Positions 1 to 11,077 of a stretch of 36,538 bases of DNA are shown here, in pieces. A program made the position numbers and the translations under genes. Positions within the stretch are counted from its first letter, which is position 1; each line of letters starts with the position of its first letter. Below the pieces are notes generated by a model that made no database searches, was not told the origin of the DNA, and saw nothing but the letters and a program-made list of their open reading frames with translations. Source of the DNA: Oehlia diaphana (taxonomy: Eukaryota > Glomeromycota > Glomeromycetes > Glomerales > Glomeraceae); the NCBI GenBank assembly GCA_003833135.1, contig QZLH01000060.1, positions 13,812 to 50,349 on the forward strand. Reading direction: 5' to 3'.

Positions 1-33
<33 letters not shown>

Positions 34-62
34 TTTAAAAATTGATATTTTTTTTTTTTTAG

Positions 63-1803
63 AAAATTCCAACCGAATTTAAACCGGCTATCAGACATTT
101 GGTTCCAGTAGAAAATCCTTATTCTTACATGGGAACTCTTCCGTCATTGGATATAGTAAATTTGCACCGGGCATTTGCTAGTGCACATACTATCAAGGTT
201 ACAGGTGTCCAAACTAGGCGTAACGGTGAAACTTTTAATCCCACAAATACTTCAATGCAACCTTTAGATGAAGAGGATGGAACATTTATACTTAAAATCA
301 CTAAAGGTGGTAAATTGGCTAGGAAAGTGGACATGGTTGAAGGTAAAAAGAAGGGTGGACTTGTAAGAGGTTGGAAACAATATGGTGTAATATTAAGTGG
401 AAGTCAGTTAATGTTTTTTAAAGATGAGGCTTGGTTTAATTCTCAAATGGCGGAAATATACGGTCCTGAGGTATATTAATCATTTAATTCTTTAATTCTT
501 TTTACCAAAATTAACAATCAAAGTTAAATAATTTTCCTTGTATACTTATTATTAGAAATCGAAAAAGCCTCCAACATTAAGGCCCGATGTTATTCTGATG
601 ACTGCGGAATCAGTTGCTATATATGATAAGACCTACAATAAACATCCATTTGTTTTTCGACTTGTGTGCCCTAAAGGTCATCAATATCTTTTTCAAGCGG
701 AAAATGAAGATGAAATGAACGATTGGATTACAAAAATTAACTATGCTGCCACTTTTAAGAGTATCGGTTTGAAAATGAGACATATTAATGTTCAATCAAG
801 AAAAGAAAAAAAAAGTCCACGAAATTTCTTTTTTAATAATAAAATTGGTCTTAAAGATGATTGTAATCCAAACGATGTAAATGGAAGAGCAAACGTATTA
901 AGGGTACGTATTTTTTCTTTAAAAATAAATTAATATTTCAAGTAAAAATAATATCTAATATTTTTTTTTATAATTATGTAGGCTAAACTTGATGAGCTTC
1001 AACATAAGATAACGGCGTTAACATCACAGCTTCAAGCGGATGTTCGTTTCAGGAATAATTTATTCCTTATGATACCTTATAAAAATACAACACGAGACCG
1101 TATCATACAACTTGCCGTATTAGTAGCCCAAAGACTTAAACAAACTTGCCTTGATCTTAGTCGGCTGGTTTGTTATCATGAAATCTTGGAAAAAGATTTA
1201 TGTGGCACTGTTATGGATGATGGTAATTATTGGCTAAACAGAAAAACCATGTACAGGCTCGGTGAGAGCTCTATGGAACCTGAACCATTTGGTAAAGATA
1301 TATTAGAAGCAACTTTGAAAGTTATGGAGAAGACTGATCCTCTGGCTGTTAATAATAACAATAATAATAATAATAACAATAATAATAAGAAAGAGAAACA
1401 TTCTACCATGACCTTAGTACCTATGTCATCAAATTCATCATTATCCACAATGACCACAAGTTCAACGGTCACGGATTCCAGTCATACAACACCTCCAAGA
1501 TCACCAGATAATGAAAGAACCTTTAGCATCTTATCGGGAGGTGAATTGGAATTTAAATCTTTTGAAGAAGATAGTTCGTTTAAAGAATTTAAAGATGATT
1601 CATCTAGTATTATCAGTCTCGAATTCGAGGATGCTCAAGAAAATTTTGATGAATTTGATATTGAAGCATATGAAGAAGAATATGAGAAATTACGAACTAG
1701 TGGTATATTAAATTATGAACATAGCGAAATTTATTATGATAATGATGATGACGAAGACGAAGACGATGTATTTGTAGATGCTGAAGACTGGTATTCAGAG
1801 TAA
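63..1803 (+). CDS. C-terminal part of a Sec7/PH-type Arf guanine-nucleotide exchange factor (5' end outside window)
   Basis: Three exons are visible: 63-470, 556-903 and 982-1803 (phase 0 at both junctions, GT-AG introns), about 525 residues ending in TAA. The open frame continues upstream of 63 behind an intron acceptor, so the catalytic Sec7 domain would lie off the window. Exons 1-2 hold a PH domain: strands around GGLVRGWKQYGVILSGSQLM and DVILMTAESVAIYD, closing with the helix NEDEMNDWITKINYAA. Exon 3 starts with a helical segment (KLDELQHKITALTSQLQ, then NTTRDRIIQLAVLVAQRLKQ) of the kind that follows the PH domain in fungal Sec7-PH and EFA6-like ArfGEFs. The tail is low complexity: 12 consecutive Asn, then Ser/Thr-rich, then strongly acidic. 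Expected role: membrane-bound activation of Arf GTPases in vesicle traffic. The PH call is firm; the ArfGEF call is inferred from the PH plus helical layout because Sec7 itself is not seen. Confidence 0.75.
1351..1386 (+). repeat. AAT/AAC trinucleotide tract coding for 12 Asn
   Basis: Twelve in-frame AAT/AAC codons inside exon 3 of the ArfGEF-like gene. The mix of synonymous codons suggests the tract is not only a fresh slippage product. It lies in a predicted disordered tail. Confidence 0.9.
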
Positions 1804-2110
1804 AAAAAAAAAAAGAAAAGTAGAAAAAAAGTAGTTTTATATATTGTATTTTAAGATGTATTTTAAGTTGTATTTTTTTTTCAAAAAAAAAAAAGAAAAG
1901 TATTTTAGGTGTAATTTTTGTTGTTTTTCTTAAAAAAAGAAAAAAAAGTATTTAACGAAAAAGAAAAAAAAAAAAATCATTCAAAAATGTAATTTATATA
2001 TTTATTTTTTTTTTATTTTATTATTCCTTTTTTCATATTTTTTTATCATACTTTTTAATTTTTTCAACTTATTTGGACATTTTTCTTTAATGATGTATTT
2101 TTAGTTAGAT

Positions 2111-2172
<62 letters not shown>

Positions 2173-4650
2173 TTTTTTTTTTTTTTTTTTTTTTCTTATT
2201 TGTTATTGTTATCATTTATTTTTTTATTATTATTCTCTCCACTCAATTCAAACAAACCCATTCATTTCTTTATATATCATTTTCATTATCCTTTCATTAA
2301 TATCTTCTTCTTTTTTTATTATTATTATCTCAAGTATAATTTTTTACATACAGAATCTTTGTACCATTTAATTAATTTTTTTTTTCCCCTTTGTTTCTTT
2401 CAAAGTCTCTTTTTTTTCATCATATTTTTATTATTGTACAATTTCACATTTTCATGTCATTTTTTTAAAAAAATCAAAAAAGAAAAAAAAGAAAAATTTT
2501 TTGAAAAGAACATGAATGACTTTTGACTCATGAATATTATTTTTTCTCGTTGTCTTTGTAATTATAAATTATTTGCTTACATCATTACATCATGGATCTT
2601 CAAGCTACTGTATCTGCGATTTGTTAAGATATAACAAATGATTTACCTGATTTACCCTAAAGCTAGACGAAAAAGATGGGAACTACCTGATGATGGAAGA
2701 CGCGTTAGTAAATGAAGGAATAGAATTAATATCTAAAGAAAAAAGTATCATTTGGACTAAATTAGTGGACATATGACAAAATAATTATGAGTAAATAATT
2801 AGTCAAAAAAGGATAAAAATTTCCAATTCAGAAAATCTAACAATTTAAACTTATAAATAGATCACTTTTATTATGTATTCTTGAATTATATCAGTCCAAT
2901 AATTTCTCATATCTTTATCGTGACGAGTACATTTTAGCCTGATTACTTATGTACTCTAAAATAGTTTGAAATATTCCCAGTGAAATATTTGGTAATTTTA
3001 TGTGTCCTTTTTGTTGGAAGCTAAAATTCATCGTAAATATATTAAACCGGTTTAAACTGATTAAACTATATTTAATTAATTTTTTTTCTTGTAACAGTAA
3101 ATTTTCATGATTTATTATTTATTATTGATCGTGTGATTCGGTTTAATTGTTTGTAGAATTGTAGTAAAGGTGCAAGCTTGTAATTACAACCGTATTCATT
3201 TATTTTTAACGTTAAATTTCGAAAATCAGGCACAAGGTTAAACTCTAATCATTATGGAAGAATTTTTTTGTTTAAAAAATATTAATTTCCTTGTATATAT
3301 ATATACACAAGATAATATATATATGTAAATCAGGTATCGATTCGCGTCAGTTGATCTGACGTACGTCAGATATCTACATGTCAAGTAATATTGGGTATAA
3401 TTGGTATAATTTAAACACATTAATTTATTTATCACATTAAAAAAATAAACACATTCAAATTATTTATAAATTACAAGTATTTTCAAATAAATCTTATAAT
3501 ATAATTATAATTTATTGTGATATTATATAGGTTTACTTATAGGATAAACAGCAATTTCATTAAAAAAAAATGGTTACTTTATTGTGCGATACAGGTGACG
3601 CAGATCCGCAGATCGATACTGTGAGGCACAACATGTACAGTATTTTTTAAGGGTCCATCCGATTAGAAAAGTAGTTTAAATATAATATAATTAAAATAAG
3701 AGCATTACTGGCTTATCTCTTTGATGACAAGATTTAAGTTTCAAAATCTTAAATTATGATTTATGAGGACCTGCAACAGTTCTTGTATATTTTTGCAAAA
3801 ATATTTATTGTAACATTATTTTTTAAGCTGTTTTACTTTAGTATATACAATTTTTATTTTTAAAATTATTTATTATTTCTAATTCTTCATTTTTATGTGA
3901 AATTTCATATTTTTGATTAAAAAAAGATAAGAAAGTTTCGTCTTCCACTTTAATTAAAAAATTTTTGGAAAAATTGTTCAATAAAGCTTTTCATTTATAT
4001 AACAAATTTCACTTAAATTATTAAAAATTATTAAATTTTTCAAATTTTCTTTATATTTTTTTAAAAAAATGCCAGTATTTTGATAAATAATTAACCCTTG
4101 TTTTTTCAATTCACGATTAAGAATTTATGGTAAAATTGCAGCCAAATTTGACCTGCAATTGCTTAATGTTTAAAGGATAACTGGAAGACTTTTGAATTTT
4201 AAGTTACCATGATAGTATGATAGTATATTCATTATTGAAAATATCGAAAACTGATGTTCAATATAAACGAGAGATATTAATTGGCTACCACCTTTTTAAA
4301 AATTTTATTTATTTTTAATTTCTCTTCTGATTAACCAATCATTATGAAGGAAATTATATTTCAAATCATAAGCAGAACATAAAAACTCTAATATACTGTA
4401 TGCGCTGTAAATGTTTCACACATTGATAAAAAATGTATGTTTGTCAATATATACTAATTTGTATATTACATTTTTTTTTTTTAATATCCATATCATAGTT
4501 AAACCAATTCTTCGACCAGTGACGCTAAATTGATCATAGATTTCTATTACTAATTTTGAACAGTGTAACGTTGATCATAATCATCGACTTAAAATTTCAA
4601 TGATCCAGTTTTTTTTTTTAATCGCATTCTTATTTTTGTATAACTGCATC
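1804..4650. other. Intergenic, AT-rich, no convincing gene
   Basis: This stretch holds long T runs after the ArfGEF-like gene and otherwise AT-rich sequence. A short reading frame of about 40 codons at roughly 2655-2775 (containing MMEDALVNEGIELISKEKS) is flanked by stops and may be a protein fossil, but I could not assign it. An 18-bp perfect palindrome lies at 3354-3371. No tRNA-like B box was seen. Confidence 0.5.
2113..2194. repeat. Poly(T) tract (58 T, one A, 23 T)
   Basis: An almost pure T homopolymer of about 80 nt, interrupted only by an A at 2171. It lies about 310 bp downstream of the ArfGEF stop codon. It could be the poly(A) tail of an antisense-oriented retroposed sequence or simple slippage. 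The true length is uncertain in any assembly. Confidence 0.85.
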
Positions 4651-7600
4651 ATGTCATCTTCAAAAATATATTTAGAATTTACTAGTATAGGATGTAATAA
4701 ATTACCACAAATAGCATCATGGGGATATGATGGTTTATTAGCTTTTGGAGCAAACAATTATGTTGCTTTATATTATCCAGAGGTAAAAATTATGAGTAAT
4801 TTTTAATTTATGATAATAAATCATAATTTTGAATAAAAATTTTTTTTATTTATTATTTTAGGACCCGGAATCTAAAGGTATTATTGCAACATTATCGGGA
4901 CATAAAGATAAAGTTAATTGTGTAGAATTTATAAATAGAGGTAATAATTATCTACGTCTTTATATGATGAGTAGTATATTGATAAAATTGACATTAATCT
5001 TTTTTCATTTTCTTTAAAAGGAGATGAATTAAATCAAACGAATATTGCAATAATTTCTGGATCAGCTGATAAAACTGCTAGAATTTGGAAAAAGAATAAA
5101 TCTGACAAAGTAATTCATCTATACATTGTATATTACAGTTATCAAATTTAATTGTTTTATAAAAAAAAAATATAATTTTTTTGTTTAGTGGGTTAATTCC
5201 GCAATATTAGAATCACATAATGGATCAGTTAATACGTTAGGAGTTGTCAGATCAAGAAATATTATCGTAGAAAAAGATTTATTCGCTACAGGATCTTCTG
5301 ATGGTGTCATCAAGATTTGGGAAAGATTTGAACTAGATGATACCAAAGGTATCGTGTTTTTTGTTGAGTTTAATACGAATGAAATTTTTATTTATTTATT
5401 TATTTATTTTTTACCTTTTTTTTTAGATTCAGTTGAATGTATTCAAACAATTAATCTTGGATCAAAATATCCGATAGATTTAGCAATTTCTTATTTACCA
5501 GAATCTAAAGGTAATGTTTTATTTAGACTAAACTTTAAGGGAGATTTGTGATTTTTGACAGCTAAAATATTTATAGTGGTGGAACCTCTTCTTTTGTAGT
5601 TCCAATATTAGCTTGTGGAAGTACGGATAAAAGGTTATTATTATTTGTACAAAAAAATGGCCAAGTAAGAATGTTGAGCAAGTTTTTTCTTAGGACTATA
5701 TCAATTTTTTACTTATTAATTAGCTGATTTGAAAATTGTAGTTCATTGAGTCACTATCATTACAAGGACATGAAAATTGGATTAGATCTTTATCATTTGC
5801 AACTTATACAACGCCAATATCACCACAAAACTTATCATCAAATAACATTAAAAATGAATATAAATTACAAGAAGGAGATTTATTATTAGCAAGTGGATCA
5901 CAAGATAAATATATTAGGATTTGGAAAATTAGCCTTGTTAAGAATGATCAAGAAGAAGTTGATAAAGGGAAAGGAAATGAGAATGGAAATGAAAAGAAAT
6001 CCTTGATTAAAGATTTGTTGGCTAACGTTTTGGATGATGGAACATTGTAAGTACGTTGAAATCTTAACATTTGCTTAATAGTAGTAATAATAAAATTTTT
6101 TTTTGATTTAGCTCTGGAAATAAAGTACAATTAAGTACTAAAGCTCATATTATTGATGTCGAAGTAGCTAAAGATGGAGAATCATGTGTCAAGTAGGTAA
6201 TAAATTTGATTGCAAAAATCTTTTTTTATGTTATAATATTTAAAATTGCTTTTTTTTTTGTAGTAAGCGATATAGTATTATGTTTGAAGCGTTGCTTATG
6301 GGACATGATGATTGGATTTATAGTGTATGTTGGCAACCACCATGTTTAATTAAAGGTTCGGAATATTTTTTTTTAAAAAAATACTTTATTGAAGATGTTG
6401 AAAAATTTTATTATTAATTCGATCTTTTTTAGATTCTGAAGGAAATTTAAAGTATCATCAGCCAATGACAATACTTACTTCATCATCAGATAAATCCATG
6501 ATGATATGGAAACCTGAACCTGATACGGGCGTTTGGGTTAATTTGGTATATAAAAATACAAATTTTGTGAATTATATTTTACATATTTGAAAAAAGAATT
6601 AATCTTTTTTTTTATTTGATTAAGACAAGAGTTGGTGAAATTGGCGGATATACACTTGGATTTCTTGGAGGATTATTTAATAAGAAGGGAAATTATATTA
6701 TTAGCCATGGACATACCGGGGCTTTTCACTTGTGGAAAAATATTGGTCAAGATAACGACAATAGTGAAGGTAAGATTAAAGTTGTAATTTTGCAGATTTT
6801 TTTTTTATTTTAATATATAATAAAACTTCTTTCTTAGATTGGCAGCCGCAAGTTTCAATAAGCGGACATTTTAATTCCGTCAAGGATATTTCTTGGGACA
6901 GAGGCTTTAATTATCTTACATCAGTGAGGTAAAGTCTCTTAATTCATATATGTAAAATAATTTGTTTTTTCTAATTTAAAAATCTTGATTTTTTAAGTCT
7001 TGATCAAACAGCTAGAATATTTGCTCCATGGTGTCGAAATATTGACAATGATAAATTAGCAGTGACTTGGCATGAAATTTCAAGACCACAAATCCATGGT
7101 TACGATATAAACTGTTTTAGTTTTGTTAATAAATGGAGATATGTTAGTGGATCTGATGAAAAAGTATGTCTAAATATGTATTTGAATTAATTTTAATTTT
7201 ATATGTTATGAAATCAACTAAATATATCGTAAATATTTTATTAGGTGTTAAGAGTTTTTGATGCACCAGAAACATTTGTTCAATCTTTGTCAAAATTAAT
7301 GAATAATCCAGGAATTCTGGAAGAATTGGTAAGGTGAATTTATAATTTTTTGCAAGATGATTACTCGGGTAATATACTTAGTCACGTGATATTATACTCA
7401 TAAGATCTTTTTAAATTTGGAATAATTGATTAATTAGGAATCAAGACCATTAGGAGCAAATTTACCAGCATTAGGATTATCAAATAAAGCAGTATTTCAA
7501 GCAGATATAAAAAATTTTGAAGAAGCCGCTCAAGAAGAAGAATTTTTAAGTAGACAATCTTATTCTCATTCGAGCGCTACACCTAATAGTTTACTACAGA

Positions 7601-8873
7601 CTTTAGATAAACCACCTTTTGAAGAACATTTATTACAACATACTCTTTGGCCTGAAATTGACAAATTGTAAGTAAAATTTTTATTTCTGAAGATCAGTGC
7701 TCGTAGTTGCGTAATTGCGGATTTTAATTACTGAATATTTAAATTAAAGGTACGGACATGGATTTGAATTAATTAGTGTTGGAGCTAGTAATGATGGAAA
7801 ATACATTGCAAGCGCATGTAAGGTTTAGTATCACGTTTTAAAGTTCTTGAAATTTGTTCCCTGCTTTTTTTTGTATTTTAAATATTTTTTTTTTTTTTAT
7901 AAATTAATCTAGGCAACAATAGCAGAACATGCAGTAATTCGATTATATGATACATCAACTTGGAAAGAATTGCCAAATCCATTACAATCACACACATTAA
8001 CAGTAACACAAATCAAATTTTCACATAATGATAAATATTTATTATCAGTATCTAGAGATAGAATTTGGTCGATATTTGAAAAATGTGAAGGTATATATTT
8101 TATTATTTAATAAATTATTTTTCAATATAATTTTGAGATATATACTATATATAAGTATTTTTTATATAGGTACGATACCTTATAAATTTATTACAAAAAA
8201 CAAAGCACATTCTCGTATTATTTGGGATTGTTCTTGGAGTCATGATGATAAATTATTTGCAACTGGATCTAGAGATAAGACAGTATGTTCAATTTTAAAA
8301 CCTTCTATAAAATTTTCTAAAATTAGAAGTATATTTAACATATTTATGTTTGTAGGTAAAAATTTGGATGCAAATTAAATCTCAGGAACAAACCCAATGG
8401 GATTGTAAATCTACTATAAAGTTTCAAGAAGCTGTTACAGCAATTGACTTTGCTCCTATATTTATTAATCAAAGGTAAAATTCCTTTTTATAAAATGGGT
8501 TTAATAGTAGTTAAATCTTAAAGAAAATTTTTTTTTTCTTTTTTTTAGATATTTATTAGCTATTGGATTAGAAAATGGGAAAATATTTATTTATCAATCT
8601 GAAGATGAGAATCAAATAGAAAAATGGAATGAATTTATTGAAGTTGATAAAAAGTAAGTAAAATAAAATAAAAAATAATAATATATTTTAAAATTTTGGT
8701 CGTTATTAAAAATATTATATTTTTTTTTTAGCGAATGTCACGTTTCAAGTGTTAATAAATTAATGTGGAGAAATAAGAATATTCAAAAATTTATGAATAA
8801 TGAAAATGTTAAATTACAATTGGCTAGTTGTGGAAATGATTACTGTGTTAGATTATTAAATCTTGTGATATAA
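4651..8873 (+). CDS. ELP2: Elongator complex protein 2 (Elp2), 21 exons
   Basis: WD40 scaffold subunit of Elongator, which carries out carboxymethylation-type modification of wobble uridine in tRNA. Exons by GT-AG junctions with consistent phase: 4651-4782, 4862-4940, 5021-5109, 5189-5348, 5427-5510, 5600-5664, 5742-6046, 6112-6192, 6264-6355, 6433-6545, 6625-6769, 6838-6928, 6998-7163, 7245-7328, 7438-7667, 7750-7822, 7913-8090, 8170-8282, 8356-8474, 8549-8653, 8732-8873. This gives 881 residues, slightly longer than the human protein (about 826), partly through a Lys/Glu/Asn-rich loop near residues 270-290. Elp2 hallmarks are present: [74 protein letters not shown] units run through both propellers. 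The start is set at 4651; an in-frame ATG at 4600 would add only a poly-T-derived hydrophobic leader. The exon 8 donor (GTAGGT) is the only weak junction. A copy of exon 4 lies at 23943-24060. Confidence 0.95.
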
Positions 8874-9015
8874 TAAATAATACTTGACTTTTTTATTTAC
8901 TAGATTCATTTTAGTATAATTTCAAAAAAACATATAATTTAAAAAAAAATATATATTATTATACATATCTATATTTCTTTGCTATATTCTTTGGCGTATT
9001 TATATTAGCATAAAA

Positions 9016-9610
9016 TTAATCAGTTAAATAACTTTTGACCCATTGAATTGCTATACCCTCATTCCTGTTTGCTTCAGCATATCTCCTCTCCATCTCATCT
9101 CTCATGATCGGTGAAGTTAGGATGAACCTTTCGCTCATTATGTTGGATAAAGCTGAAGTTCCACTCGAATGAGATAATGGAGAATCTTGAATCATAGAAA
9201 TGGTTCTATCAATATTCTTCTCACAATTGGGAAATAGACATGTATTCGGCATGATAAGTAGAAGCTTTTTTAAATACATATCCGGTGAAAGGTATGGCTA
9301 CAGTTGAGCATAGTGATCGCTTTAGGAGGAAGCGTTAAAATTTCATTATTACATTTCGAACATTGGTCTAGCTCTGGAAATTCCTTTATCTCCAATGATA
9401 CCGTCCTCAAGATTTTTCAAGATATTTTTTCAAGATATTATAAGCAAGGTTCCTACGATTAACAAGAGACGATTTGTAAGATTTTGGAGTTTTGCTTTTT
9501 TCTCTCGGCATCTTGACTGGTTCTGATCTCGGCATACTGGATCCTTTTCTCTTGGAACAGAATAAAGCTGAAGGAAGAATAATAGAAAGCTTTTCTCTCA
9601 TCTTGGACAA
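9016..9610 (-). pseudogene. Degenerate RING-H2-type zinc-finger gene
   Basis: Reading the minus strand from about 9430, one frame gives the first half of a RING: LDQCSKCNNEILTLPPK..., then NCSHTFHRIC, i.e. C-x2-C-x16-C-x-H-x2-H-x2-C. A stop follows at once. After a one-base shift at the run of A near 9270, the next frame (ATG at 9279) supplies the last pair, PNTCLFPNCEKNI (C-x4-C), then a Ser-rich tail ending at 9016. A one-base shift cannot be an intron, so the gene is frameshifted here, or the base is a sequencing error. Upstream, a Lys/Ser/Arg-rich frame (9610-9407, SKRKGSSMPRSEPVKMPREK) probably belongs to the same gene in a third frame. Intact relatives would be E3-ligase-like proteins; I recall a large family of this kind in Rhizophagus but could not check. 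Confidence 0.55.
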
Positions 9611-10124
9611 GGGGATTAAAAAAAAAAAGATACTGACCTGATTTTATAGTGCAGGTAAATATCCAGGAAAAAGTGATTCCTGGATCTTTACTAGCAATTT
9701 CGTACTAAATTTCATGTTAATCCCTCTTGCTAATCAGGCGATTAGTCATGCACAATCTCAAATCCCCATCATGCGAAATATTGATTGCAGAAAAAAATAA
9801 CCATATCAAATATTGTCTTATTAATATGATAATAGCGTGATCAGAGACATGACGCGCAAAAAATAAATGCAAATCGAGTCTTAGAAAAAAGATAATGTGA
9901 ATATATATATGTAATCCACAGCCCTTATTCCTTCAGCAGGAATTTTTTCGACATCGTACTGTGCATTTCAAGTGATCGATCTCATATGACTATCCTTCTA
10001 TCATATCGACCCGATTTTTATGCAATCTATTTTTGACCAGCTTGCTTAATCAAACTTTCCATCCAATGCCTGTTGCTTATAGTCAAAGAGGCTTTAGAAC
10101 GCTAAATAAACTTAGAATATTATT

Positions 10125-10337
10125 TTAAAACTTATTAATCGTTTCTGAGTGCTGATGGAGATTACGAACTTTGAAGGTTCTAGGATTAATAGATGATAAA
10201 GAAACCGAGATAGTTAATGGAGATGACAGATTCGAAGCAGATGAAGATGATGGCGATGATGACGATGATGATTGAGATAAATTCGAGACGAAATGTATGA
10301 CGGATGAGTTATTTAACCTGTAATAAAGAAGACGCAT
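10125..10337 (-). pseudogene. Serine-rich open frame, possibly an exon of a decayed gene
   Basis: Starts with a true ATG at 10337 (MRLLYYRLNNSSVIHFVSNL), then a run rich in Ser and Pro, ending at 10125. It sits directly downstream, on the same strand, of the fragment at 10348-10584 and is separated from it by an intron-like stretch (GTGAGT donor near 10385, TTATTACAG acceptor near 10317). The phases do not join cleanly. Low complexity prevents a family assignment. Confidence 0.3.
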
Positions 10338-10347
10338 GGAATCAATT

Positions 10348-10584
10348 TCAAGCCCGGCATCGTAATATTGTGCTTAGAAACTCACCAGGCACCTTCCAAA
10401 TATTTCCGAGTAAGTAAAATGGATTACTTGACGCATTTCTAGATCTGATCATTTGGAGAAAACAATGCATTAACCGACCCTGGAATCTTCGAATATTTAG
10501 TGGATCGTATAAATATTTTTTTATTTCACGCCTAGCATTCTCAAAGCAGTATCTGTCCTACTCGATTCTTCGGCACTCTTTCAT
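10348..10584 (-). pseudogene. Fragment of an uncharacterised protein family (FYLLGNIWKVPG motif)
   Basis: From an ATG at 10584 the frame reads eight codons to a TAG at 10559-10561, then continues open for about 60 codons. That part includes NARREIKKYLYDPLNIRRF and NASSNPFYLLGNIWKVPG, and stops shortly after a good GTGAGT donor (exon edge about 10386). The composition is that of a structured protein, unlike the shadow frames nearby. I do not recognise a named domain. The in-frame stop suggests decay. Neighbouring minus-strand pieces (10125-10337, 9016-9610) may be further exons of the same gene. Confidence 0.45.
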
Positions 10585-10672
10585 ATCCAACAGAATATTA
10601 TTTCGTTTCAGGTAAATATGCTATGAAATAGTAAAATAAATATATTAGGTTAAATCAGTTCTGGAAGATCTC

Positions 10673-10794
10673 GCACCTGTCCGCCGCAGGACCTAACCTG
10701 TTCGCACGAACAGGCTTAGGACAAGGTGCAAATGCAGTTGCCCGCCGCAGGACTTAACCCATCGCCGCAGGAAAATGGGTTTAGGACAAACTGC
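10673..10794. repeat. Two tandem nested-hairpin units, GC-rich
   Basis: Unit A is 10673-10729 and unit B is 10734-10794. Each has a 6-nt arm, then a conserved block of about 20 nt (CCGCCGCAGGAC then TAACC), a variable core, a conserved 11-nt block (GG(C/T)TTAGGACA), and the complement of the arm. The arms differ between units but pair within each: GCACCT with AGGTGC in A, GCAGTT with AACTGC in B. The cores also differ: TGTTCG-CA-CGAACA in A, a longer loop holding a second CGCCGCAGGA copy in B. The GC content stands out sharply from the AT-rich surroundings. The function is unknown; a small mobile hairpin element or a structured RNA are both possible. Confidence 0.85.
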
Positions 10795-11077
10795 TAAAAC
10801 TCGCACGAGTGTTCGTTTTCTAAAATATACTTATCTTGTCATCCTGATCGCCCACAAGCAAACTTAATAACTCCTTTTATACTTGGATGTAATAAATATT
10901 TAAAAAACACGTCGATAGTGATCCGCGATTTTGATAAAAATAGTTTACTATTTTTAGCATGTGGTTGTTTGTCGATCTTCGTCGCGTTTAATCGCGTAGG
11001 TAGTTTATGTTCTCACTTCTCACGGTTGTTTTAAATAAATAGAAATCATAATTATAGTAAAGGAATCGAGCGATTCA

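Noticed and set aside
2200..2526. 108-codon plus-strand frame rich in Phe and Leu
   Set aside because: It is a translation of T-rich low-complexity DNA next to a poly(T) tract; it has no domain and no start ATG of gene-like context.
4600..4650. In-frame ATG that would give Elp2 a hydrophobic, signal-like leader
   Set aside because: The leader comes from a poly(T) stretch. Elp2 is a nuclear/cytosolic protein without a signal peptide, and the next ATG at 4651 fits the family start.
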